Shown one piece after another: positions 1-8,244 of a DNA stretch of 8,244 bases. Positions within the stretch are counted from its first letter, which is position 1, and every line of letters begins with the position of its first letter. The translations under genes and the position numbers were made by a program. The stretch comes from an uncultured Oscillospiraceae bacterium (lineage in GTDB: Bacteria > Bacillota > Clostridia > Oscillospirales > Oscillospiraceae), in NCBI GenBank assembly GCA_934597125.1, contig CAKTQM010000059.1, forward strand, positions 1 to 8,244, written 5' to 3'. Below the pieces are notes generated by a model. It saw nothing but the letters and a program-made list of their open reading frames with translations, was not told the DNA's origin and did not search any database.

Positions 1-2640
1 TATGTGGACTTCGATCCCCGCAAGGAGTGCGGCATCAAGGAGCGCGTCCGCTTCGACGTGCTGCAGGAGCTGCTGGGCCAGTATCAGGGCGAGGAGCTGG
101 TGGAACAGTGCCGTCTGCACGCCGACGCACTGGTGCCCAAGCACATTATCATTGAGGATATCTTCGCCTCCATCAACTATATGAACGCGCTGGCCTACGG
201 TCTGGTGACCCGGGATGATATCGACCATCTGGGCAACCGCCGCCTGCGCTGCGTGGGCGAGCTGCTGCAGAACCAGTTCCGCATCGGCTTCTCCCGCATG
301 GAGCGCGTGATCCGCGAGCGCATGACCATTCAGGATCTGGATATCGTGACCCCCCAGAGCCTCATCAATATCCGTCCCGTTACCGCCGCCATCAAGGAGT
401 TCTTCGGCTCCAGCCCCCTGAGCCAGTTCATGGATCAGACCAACCCTCTGGCAGAGCTGACCCACAAGCGCCGTCTGTCCGCACTGGGCCCCGGCGGTCT
501 GAGCCGCGAGCGCGCCAACATGGAAGTGCGAGACGTGCATTACTCCCACTATGGCCGTATGTGCCCCATCGAGACCCCTGAAGGCCCCAACATCGGCCTG
601 ATCTCCTATCTGGCCACCTACGCCCGGGTCAACGAGTACGGCTTTATCGAGGCGCCTTTCCGCGCCGTGGATCACGAGACCGGCAAGGTCTCCAACGACA
701 TCACCTATATGACCGCTGACGTGGAGGATCAGTATATCGTGGGCCAGGCCGCCGAGCCTGTGGATGAGAACGGCTGCCTGACCAACCGCCGTATTACCTG
801 CCGCCACCGCGACGAGATCGTGGAGGTGGATCGCCTGAACGTGGACTTTATCGACGTGAGTCCCCGTATGATGGTGTCTATCGCCACCGCCATGATCCCC
901 TTCCTGCCCAACGACGACGCCAACCGCGCCCTGATGGGCGCCAACATGCAGCGTCAGGCCGTGCCGCTGCTGAAGCCGGAGGCCCCCATCGTGGGCACCG
1001 GTATGGAGCACAAGATCTGCCTGGATTCCGAGGTGGCCGTGCTGGCCGAGGGCGACGGCGTCGTCACCAAGGTGGACGCCAACAACGTCTCCGTCAAGTA
1101 CGACGGCGGCGAGACCAAGGACTATAAGCTCATCAAGTTCCTGCGCTCCAACCACGGCACCTGCATCAACCAGAAGCCTATCGTCTCCGTGGGCGAGCGT
1201 GTCCATGGCGGCGAGGATCCCACTGTGCTGGCCGACGGCCCCGCCACCGAGCAGGGCGAGATCGCGCTGGGCCGCAACATCCTGGTGGGCTTTATGACCT
1301 GGGAGGGCTATAACTACGAGGATGCCGTGCTGCTGAACGAGCGGCTGGTAAAGGAGGATGTTTACACCTCCATCCACATTGAAGAGTACGAGATCGACGC
1401 CCGCGACACCAAGCTTGGGCCGGAGGAGATCACCCGCGATATCTCCAACGTGGGCGAGGACGCCCTGAAAGATCTGGACGAGCGGGGCATCATCCGCGTG
1501 GGCGCGGAGGTTCACGCCGGCGACATTCTGGTGGGTAAGGTCACGCCGAAGGGCGAGACCGATCTGACCGCCGAGGAGCGCCTGCTGCGGGCCATCTTCG
1601 GTGAAAAGGCCCGGGAAGTCCGCGACACCTCTTTGAAGGTGCCCCACGGCGAGAGCGGCATCGTCATCGACACCAAGGTCTTTACCCGCGAAAACGGCGA
1701 CGAGCTGGGGCCGGGCGTGAATCAGGTGGTTCGCGTCTATATCGCCCAGCGCCGCAAGATCCAGCCCGGCGACAAGATGGCCGGCCGTCACGGCAACAAG
1801 GGCGTCGTGTCCCGTGTGCTGCCCCAGGAGGATATGCCCTTCCTGCCGGACGGCACCCCGCTGGATATCGTGCTGAACCCTCTGGGCGTGCCCTCCCGTA
1901 TGAACATCGGTCAGGTGCTGGAAGTCCATCTGGGCTACGCCGCCAAGACACTGGGCTGGAAGGTGGCTACCCCCATCTTCGACGGCGCCACCGATAAGGA
2001 TATTACCGAGGCGCTGGAGCTGGCCGGTCTTGACCCCGAGGGCAAGAGCTGGCTGTACGACGGCCGCACCGGCGAGCGCTTTGACAACAAGGTCACCGTG
2101 GGTTACGTGTACTTCCTGAAGCTGCACCATCTGGTGGATGATAAGATCCACGCCCGTTCTACCGGCCCCTACTCCCTGGTCACCCAGCAGCCGTTGGGCG
2201 GCAAGGCCCAGTTCGGTGGCCAGCGCTTCGGCGAGATGGAAGTTTGGGCGCTGGAGGCTTACGGCGCCGCCTATACCCTGCAGGAAATCCTGACGGTCAA
2301 GTCCGACGACGTGACGGGCCGTGTCCGCACCTACGAGTCCATCGTCAAGGGCCACAACGTGCCCACCCCCGGCGTGCCGGAATCCTTCAAGGTGCTGGTG
2401 AAGGAGCTGCAGTCCCTGTGTCTGGATATCCAGGTGCTGGATAAGGACGGCAACCAGATCGAGCTGAAGGACGACGAGGACGCCATGGACACGTTCAACC
2501 TGGCCCGCATGGACGCCGACAACGAGCGGCAGAACCGCTATGCCGACGAGGATGAGCTGGCCAACGCAGGCTTTGATTACGTCAGCGATGAGGAAGTGGA
2601 CGCTTCCTATGACGACGTTGACGATGACGACGAATTTTGA
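1..2640 (+). CDS. rpoB: RNA polymerase beta subunit, 5'-truncated by window edge
   Basis: The reading frame is open from base 1 (first codon TAT) to TGA at 2638-2640, giving 879 residues. RpoB of Firmicutes is usually about 1,150-1,250 residues, so roughly 330-370 N-terminal residues lie outside the window. The product is the beta subunit of core RNA polymerase, forming one side of the active-site cleft. The rifampicin-pocket segment is at codons 134-165; residues matching E. coli D516, H526 and S531 are the usual D, H and S (433-435, 463-465, 478-480), while the residue matching Q510 is Pro (415-417). The [12 protein letters not shown] motif carries the two active-site lysines at fragment codons 592 and 600. 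[15 protein letters not shown] (from codon 733) belongs to the C-terminal clamp region that contacts beta'. Comparing motif offsets with E. coli shows that the roughly 100-residue E. coli insertion is absent. From about codon 822 the protein ends in a strongly acidic tail. rpoC follows after 21 bases, so the two are surely co-transcribed. Identification is certain; only the N terminus is unknown. Confidence 0.98.
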   Translation, partial: YVDFDPRKECGIKERVRFDVLQELLGQYQGEELVEQCRLHADALVPKHIIIEDIFASINYMNALAYGLVTRDDIDHLGNRRLRCVGELLQNQFRIGFSRMERVIRERMTIQDLDIVTPQSLINIRPVTAAIKEFFGSSPLSQFMDQTNPLAELTHKRRLSALGPGGLSRERANMEVRDVHYSHYGRMCPIETPEGPNIGLISYLATYARVNEYGFIEAPFRAVDHETGKVSNDITYMTADVEDQYIVGQAAEPVDENGCLTNRRITCRHRDEIVEVDRLNVDFIDVSPRMMVSIATAMIPFLPNDDANRALMGANMQRQAVPLLKPEAPIVGTGMEHKICLDSEVAVLAEGDGVVTKVDANNVSVKYDGGETKDYKLIKFLRSNHGTCINQKPIVSVGERVHGGEDPTVLADGPATEQGEIALGRNILVGFMTWEGYNYEDAVLLNERLVKEDVYTSIHIEEYEIDARDTKLGPEEITRDISNVGEDALKDLDERGIIRVGAEVHAGDILVGKVTPKGETDLTAEERLLRAIFGEKAREVRDTSLKVPHGESGIVIDTKVFTRENGDELGPGVNQVVRVYIAQRRKIQPGDKMAGRHGNKGVVSRVLPQEDMPFLPDGTPLDIVLNPLGVPSRMNIGQVLEVHLGYAAKTLGWKVATPIFDGATDKDITEALELAGLDPEGKSWLYDGRTGERFDNKVTVGYVYFLKLHHLVDDKIHARSTGPYSLVTQQPLGGKAQFGGQRFGEMEVWALEAYGAAYTLQEILTVKSDDVTGRVRTYESIVKGHNVPTPGVPESFKVLVKELQSLCLDIQVLDKDGNQIELKDDEDAMDTFNLARMDADNERQNRYADEDELANAGFDYVSDEEVDASYDDVDDDDEF

Positions 2641-2645
2641 GAAAG

Positions 2646-2651
2646 AGGAGG
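2646..2651 (+). promoter_or_regulatory. rpoC ribosome binding site
   Basis: AGGAGG, within a longer purine run, lies 10 bases before ATG 2662 in the 21-base rpoB–rpoC gap. It fixes the rpoC start. The gap has no room for a terminator or promoter, which supports co-transcription with rpoB. Confidence 0.9.
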
Positions 2652-2661
2652 AGCTGAATAA

Positions 2662-6381
<3,720 letters not shown>

Positions 6382-6407
6382 GCGATTGCGCTTTCGTTTA
6401 TGATCCC

Positions 6408-6438
6408 AAATGCCCTCCGGCATCGCCGGAGGGCATTT
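6408..6438 (+). terminator. Intrinsic terminator after rpoC
   Basis: A 13-base arm (AAATGCCCTCCGG, 6408-6420) is perfectly complementary to 6426-6438, with the 5-base loop CATCG. The stem core is GC-rich and its 3' end runs into a short T-rich stretch (TTTATTCT, 6436-6443). It lies 27 bases after the rpoC stop codon and ahead of a strong promoter, so it most likely ends the rpoBC transcript. The T-tract is interrupted, so some read-through into the next unit is possible. In the opposite direction the tail would be only TTT followed by GGG, so it is probably one-directional. Confidence 0.9.
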
Positions 6439-6483
6439 ATTCTGCGAACTGCACACATTTGACGGAGAGATTTCGGAGAAAAT

Positions 6484-6503
6484 CACAAATTTTTGGCACA
6501 AAT
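6484..6503 (+). repeat. Direct repeat CACAAAT beside the promoter
   Basis: CACAAAT occurs at 6484-6490 and again at 6497-6503, a 13-base period, ending four bases before the -35 hexamer. The block is AT-rich and contains a run of five T between the copies. It could act as an UP element contacted by the RNA polymerase alpha subunit, be a binding site for a regulator, or be chance. The repeat itself is plain in the sequence; its role is inference. Confidence 0.45.
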
Positions 6504-6507
6504 CCAC

Positions 6508-6536
6508 TTGACGCTGTTTCGCAGCTATGCTATAAT
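6508..6536 (+). promoter_or_regulatory. Strong sigma-A promoter for the ybxF–rpsL–rpsG–fusA unit
   Basis: The -35 hexamer TTGACG (6508-6513) matches the consensus at five of six positions. A 17-base spacer leads to a perfect -10 hexamer TATAAT (6531-6536), preceded by TGC at 6528-6530, an extended -10 element. Transcription should start near 6541-6545, giving a leader of about 60 bases before ATG 6603. An AT-rich block just upstream (6479-6503) may strengthen it. Its position after the rpoC terminator makes it the main promoter of the str-type gene cluster. Confidence 0.92.
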
Positions 6537-6545
6537 TCTAACTTG

Positions 6546-6563
6546 CGCGGGCATTGCTCCGCG
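6546..6563 (+). other. Small stem-loop at the start of the ybxF leader
   Basis: CGCGG at 6546-6550 can pair with CCGCG at 6559-6563 across an 8-base loop, almost at the predicted 5' end of the transcript. A 5'-terminal hairpin can protect mRNA from degradation. It is not followed by a T-run, so it is not a terminator. The stem is short and may be fortuitous. Confidence 0.4.
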
Positions 6564-6585
6564 AACTTTGTCATACCGCATCAGC

Positions 6586-6593
6586 AGGAGGGG
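6586..6593 (+). promoter_or_regulatory. Ribosome binding site deciding the ybxF start
   Basis: AGGAGGGG lies 9-11 bases before ATG 6603, a slightly long but workable spacing. It supports 6603 as the start over the upstream in-frame TTG at 6459, which would place the promoter inside the gene. Confidence 0.85.
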
Positions 6594-6602
6594 ACAGCGC
6601 AG

Positions 6603-6845
6603 ATGGAAGCACTGGCGGCTAAGGAAAAAGTGGTGGGCTTGAAGCAAGTCCGCAGAGCCGTGGCCTCCGGAAAAGTGCGCAGGGTCTTTCTGGCCTGCGA
6701 CGCCGATCCCAGGCTGACCGAGCCGGTGGAGGCGCTGTGTCTGGCCTCGGGCATCACCGTGGTGACGGATTATACCATGGCTCAGCTGGGGCGCGCCTGC
6801 TCCATCGCCGTGGGCACCGCCGCGGCCGCCCCGCTGGAGGAATGA
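6603..6845 (+). CDS. ybxF: L7Ae-family ribosomal-like protein (YbxF type)
   Basis: This 80-residue protein belongs to the L7Ae/L30e/S12e/Gadd45 family, whose members bind kink-turn RNA. What can be seen: VVGLKQ near residues 10-15, matching the family's RNA-contacting G-x-K-Q segment; [10 protein letters not shown] at 31-40, the conserved acidic turn; and [15 protein letters not shown] at 62-76, the conserved C-terminal block with its invariant LG-x-AC. The length matches Bacillus subtilis YbxF (about 82 residues), whose gene also sits between rpoC and rpsL, so the symbol is assigned from family plus position. It is probably cytoplasmic and associated with the ribosome or a structured RNA; the exact cellular role of bacterial members is not well settled. 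The gene is the first of the str-type unit and follows the strong promoter by about 60 bases. There are no membrane segments or signal peptide. The very C-terminal residues (PLEE) are specific to this protein. Confidence 0.9.
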   Translation: MEALAAKEKVVGLKQVRRAVASGKVRRVFLACDADPRLTEPVEALCLASGITVVTDYTMAQLGRACSIAVGTAAAAPLEE

Positions 6846-6939
6846 CGGGAAATTTGTTTCTTCCGGAATAAAAATCCTTTGTTCCGAGGAAAATACAGGG
6901 AGTTATTCCCACAATTTTGAAGAAAGGAGTACCTATTGC
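6846..6939 (+). other. ybxF–rpsL spacer with short overlapping inverted repeats
   Basis: This 94-base AT-rich spacer holds no gene and no terminator with a T-tract. Short complementary pairs are present: CGGAA (6864-6868) with TTCCG (6882-6886), GGGA (6898-6901) with TCCC (6907-6910), and GGAATA (6865-6870) with TATTCC (6904-6909). The third pairing overlaps both others, so they exclude each other. The rpsL Shine-Dalgarno AAGGAG (6924-6929) lies 10 bases before ATG 6940. Any leader function is conjecture. Confidence 0.35.
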
Positions 6940-7356
6940 ATGCCTACTTTTAATCAGCTGGTCAAGCAGGGCCGGAAAAAGGCTACCTACAAGTCCAATT
7001 CCCCCGCTATGCAGAAGGGCCTGAATACGCTGAAGAACAAGGAGACCAACCTGTCCTCCCCTCAGAAGCGTGGCGTCTGCACCGCAGTGAGAACCGCGAC
7101 CCCCAAGAAGCCCAACTCCGCTCTGCGTAAGATCGCCCGTGTCCGTTTGACCAACGGCTACGAGGTCACCGCTTACATCCCCGGTGTGGGTCATTCTCTG
7201 CAGGAGCACTCTGTGGTCATGATCCGCGGCGGCCGTGTAAAGGACCTGCCCGGCGTCCGTTACCACATCATCCGTGGTACGCTGGATACCCAGGGTGTTC
7301 AGGGCCGTATGCAGGCTCGTTCCAAGTACGGTGCCAAGCGTCCCAAGCAGAAATAA
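6940..7356 (+). CDS. rpsL: 30S ribosomal protein S12
   Basis: This complete 138-residue protein, equal in length to Bacillus subtilis S12, lies at the decoding centre of the small subunit and helps control translational accuracy. An N-terminal tail ([14 protein letters not shown]) is followed by the roughly 13-residue extra segment typical of Firmicutes (about residues 25-38) and then PQKRGVCT. The highly conserved [11 protein letters not shown] starts at 54 and [12 protein letters not shown] at 98. The streptomycin-relevant lysines are wild type: K56 (E. coli K43) and K101 (E. coli K88). D102 matches the aspartate that is methylthiolated in E. coli. ATG 6940 is preceded by AAGGAG at 6924-6929 with 10 bases between. 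It is the second gene of the unit, 94 bases after ybxF and 139 bases before rpsG, both wide gaps for this cluster. Nothing in the protein is unusual. Confidence 0.99.
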   Translation: MPTFNQLVKQGRKKATYKSNSPAMQKGLNTLKNKETNLSSPQKRGVCTAVRTATPKKPNSALRKIARVRLTNGYEVTAYIPGVGHSLQEHSVVMIRGGRVKDLPGVRYHIIRGTLDTQGVQGRMQARSKYGAKRPKQK

Positions 7357-7384
7357 GCGATCGACCAAAAGCATTAAAAAGCGC

Positions 7385-7426
7385 TTTGCCGAAAAGGTAC
7401 TATATTTTATATACCTCTTTGGCAGG
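7385..7426 (+). promoter_or_regulatory. Long imperfect stem-loop in the rpsL–rpsG spacer (candidate regulatory RNA)
   Basis: Bases 7388-7404 pair with 7408-7423 around the 3-base loop TTT. I count 16 pairs, with one G·U pair (7391/7420), one A·C mismatch (7394/7417) and one bulged C (7400). The outer end can extend by T7387-A7424 and two wobble pairs. The distal part is TATA/TATA and the proximal part contains GCC/GGC. There is no T-run after the 3' arm, so it does not look like a terminator. As RNA it would stand about 30 bases after the rpsL stop. The pairing is read directly from the sequence; regulation by S7 or a processing role is inference. Confidence 0.55.
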
Positions 7427-7428
7427 CC

Positions 7429-7459
7429 GTACAGCAGCCAACAGCGCGCTGCTGAGTAC
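7429..7459 (+). promoter_or_regulatory. Second stem-loop upstream of the rpsG ribosome binding site
   Basis: GTAC (7429-7432) plus AGCAGC (7433-7438) pair with GCTGCT (7448-7453) and GTAC (7456-7459), leaving a GA bulge at 7454-7455 and a 9-base loop. An alternative register pairs CAGCAGC 7432-7438 with GCTGCTG 7448-7454. It starts three bases after the first stem-loop and ends 21 bases before the rpsG Shine-Dalgarno sequence. There is no T-tract. It is a candidate part of a translational control element. Confidence 0.5.
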
Positions 7460-7480
7460 CTATGAAATCATATTATTATG

Positions 7481-7488
7481 AAGGAGGG
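7481..7488 (+). promoter_or_regulatory. Ribosome binding site deciding the rpsG GTG start
   Basis: AAGGAGGG lies just after an in-frame ATG at 7478-7480 and 7 bases before GTG 7496. Because the Shine-Dalgarno sequence would fall inside the gene if ATG 7478 were used, the GTG is the real start. The S7 N terminus ([10 protein letters not shown]) then aligns exactly with the family. Confidence 0.92.
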
Positions 7489-7495
7489 AAGCATA

Positions 7496-7966
7496 GTGCC
7501 CAGAAGAGGTAATGTTCCCAAAAGAGAGATCCTGCCCGATCCCATGTACGGCTCCGTGCTGGTGACCAAGCTGGTCAACAGCATCATGCTGGATGGTAAG
7601 AAGGGCGTGGCTCAGAAGGTCGTGTATGGTGCCTTTGACATCATCAAGGAAAAGACCGAGAAAGAGCCTCTGGAAGTCTTTACCCAGGCTATGGAAAACA
7701 TCATGCCCAGCCTGGAAGTCAAGGCCCGCCGTGTCGGCGGTGCCACCTATCAGGTTCCCATGGAAGTTCGTCCCGCCCGCCGTCAGACCCTGGGTCTGCG
7801 CTGGCTGACCAACTACTCCCGCGCCCGCGGTGAGCGCACCATGGCCGAGCGCCTGGCAGGCGAGATCATGGACGCCGCCAACAACACCGGCAGCGCCGTG
7901 AAGAAGCGCGAGGATACCCACAAGATGGCCGAATCCAACAAGGCATTCGCCCACTTCCGTTGGTAA
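7496..7966 (+). CDS. rpsG: 30S ribosomal protein S7
   Basis: This complete 156-residue protein, equal in length to Bacillus subtilis S7, is a primary 16S rRNA binder that nucleates assembly of the 30S head and lies near the E site. The start is GTG 7496, chosen because AAGGAGGG sits just before it and the N terminus MPRRG fits the family. An upstream in-frame ATG at 7478 would add six residues (MKEGSI) encoded by the ribosome binding site. Conserved segments seen: basic N-terminal arm; [16 protein letters not shown] followed by [22 protein letters not shown], part of the RNA-binding surface; [10 protein letters not shown]; and the C-terminal [18 protein letters not shown] followed by NKAFAHFRW. 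In E. coli, S7 represses its own operon by binding the rpsL–rpsG spacer; the structured spacer here is compatible with a similar loop but does not prove it. The TAA stop is followed 39 bases later by fusA. Confidence 0.98.
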   Translation: MPRRGNVPKREILPDPMYGSVLVTKLVNSIMLDGKKGVAQKVVYGAFDIIKEKTEKEPLEVFTQAMENIMPSLEVKARRVGGATYQVPMEVRPARRQTLGLRWLTNYSRARGERTMAERLAGEIMDAANNTGSAVKKREDTHKMAESNKAFAHFRW

Positions 7967-8005
7967 TCCCGCATCACATTGTATTATTCGTAAAAGGAGA
8001 ACGGT

Positions 8006-8244
8006 ATGCCGAGAAAGGTTACACTGGAAAATACAAGAAATATCGGCATCATGGCCCACATCGACGCAGGCAAGACCACGACCACAGAGCGTATTCTGTA
8101 CTATACGGGCGTGAACTACAAGTTGGGTGAGACGCACGAGGGTACTGCCACCATGGACTGGATGGAGCAGGAGCAGGAGCGTGGTATCACCATCACCTCC
8201 GCGGCCACCACCTGCTATTGGAAAGGCAGCGAGAACCAGTTCCC
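8006..8244 (+). CDS. fusA: Elongation factor G, N-terminal part cut by window edge
   Basis: The frame is open from ATG 8006 to the window end, giving 79 complete codons plus two bases of about 690 expected in EF-G. EF-G is the GTPase that drives tRNA–mRNA translocation and, with ribosome recycling factor, splits ribosomes. The visible GTPase motifs are the P-loop AHIDAGKT (residues 17-24) and the switch I segment [14 protein letters not shown] (50-63), which includes T62 of the G2 motif. [16 protein letters not shown] is characteristic of EF-G rather than EF-Tu, LepA or tetracycline-resistance GTPases. AAGGAG at 7994-7999 is 6 bases from the start. The position after rpsG is the standard str-operon place, and tuf would be expected next, outside this window. 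The remainder of the gene cannot be judged. Confidence 0.97.
   Translation, partial: MPRKVTLENTRNIGIMAHIDAGKTTTTERILYYTGVNYKLGETHEGTATMDWMEQEQERGITITSAATTCYWKGSENQF

Noticed and set aside
6459..6464. A second TTGACG upstream that might mark another promoter
   Set aside because: At 16-18 bases downstream there is no acceptable -10 hexamer (the region reads AAATCACAA), unlike the excellent match for the TTGACG at 6508.
6459..6602. Possible 48-residue N-terminal extension of the L7Ae-like protein
   Set aside because: The extension would be translated from DNA that includes the strong promoter and transcript start, it has no family similarity, and ATG 6603 has its own ribosome binding site.
6541..6602. 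Kink-turn in the ybxF leader allowing autoregulation by the L7Ae-like protein
   Set aside because: I looked for a stem with a three-base bulge followed by tandem G·A pairs and did not find one; only a simple 5-bp hairpin is visible.
6754..7374. 206-codon minus-strand open frame opposite rpsL and the end of ybxF
   Set aside because: It overlaps certain + strand genes and the spacer between them, and its product has no recognisable domain.
7386..7413. Possible internal promoter in the rpsL–rpsG spacer (TTGCCG with TATATA)
   Set aside because: Each hexamer matches only about four of six positions and the AT-rich block is better explained as the tip of a long stem-loop. It cannot be excluded without 5'-end data.
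7385..7459. rpsL–rpsG hairpins as intrinsic terminators
   Set aside because: Neither stem is followed by a run of T, and termination here would cut off rpsG and fusA from the only strong promoter seen.
7460..8137. 225-codon minus-strand open frame opposite rpsG and fusA
   Set aside because: It is a shadow of two certain conserved genes, spans their intergenic region, and shows no family motif.

Overview
The window is a stretch of core bacterial chromosome carrying the classic rpoBC–str gene order: rpoB (5' end missing), rpoC, a small L7Ae-family gene (ybxF type), rpsL, rpsG and the start of fusA. All genes are on the + strand. The ybxF-type gene between rpoC and rpsL, the 138-residue S12 with its extra N-terminal segment, the lack of the large lineage insertion that E. 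coli RpoB carries, and strong AGGAGG-type ribosome binding sites all point to a Firmicute. The strong preference for G or C at third codon positions suggests a GC-rich clostridial lineage, such as a gut member of the Oscillospiraceae or a relative. That placement is an inference from composition and protein style; no search was run.

Layout: positions 1-2640 encode the C-terminal 879 residues of the RNA polymerase beta subunit. After 21 bases with a strong Shine-Dalgarno sequence, 2662-6381 encodes the complete beta' subunit. A perfect 13-bp stem-loop at 6408-6438 ends this transcription unit. About 70 bases later a near-consensus sigma-A promoter with an extended -10 (6508-6536) starts the next unit. 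That unit is the 80-residue L7Ae-like protein (6603-6845), ribosomal protein S12 (6940-7356), ribosomal protein S7 (7496-7966, GTG start) and elongation factor G (from 8006, running off the window). I see no convincing terminator inside this second unit, so the four genes are probably co-transcribed.

The genes supply the catalytic core of RNA polymerase and parts of the translation machinery (decoding-centre protein S12, 30S head assembly protein S7, translocase EF-G, and a small probable kink-turn RNA binder). The non-coding stretches are all short: 221 bases between rpoC and ybxF, 94 between ybxF and rpsL, 139 between rpsL and rpsG, and 39 between rpsG and fusA. The one that stands out is rpsL–rpsG. 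It holds two consecutive stem-loops just before the rpsG ribosome binding site, where E. coli carries its S7-responsive regulatory site.

I found no mobile element, CRISPR array, tRNA, rRNA, toxin-antitoxin or defence gene, and no evidence of an undescribed multi-gene system. The observations worth following are regulatory: the rpsL–rpsG structure, the terminator–promoter junction with a direct repeat beside the -35 element, and an RpoB rifampicin-pocket position that differs from E. coli.
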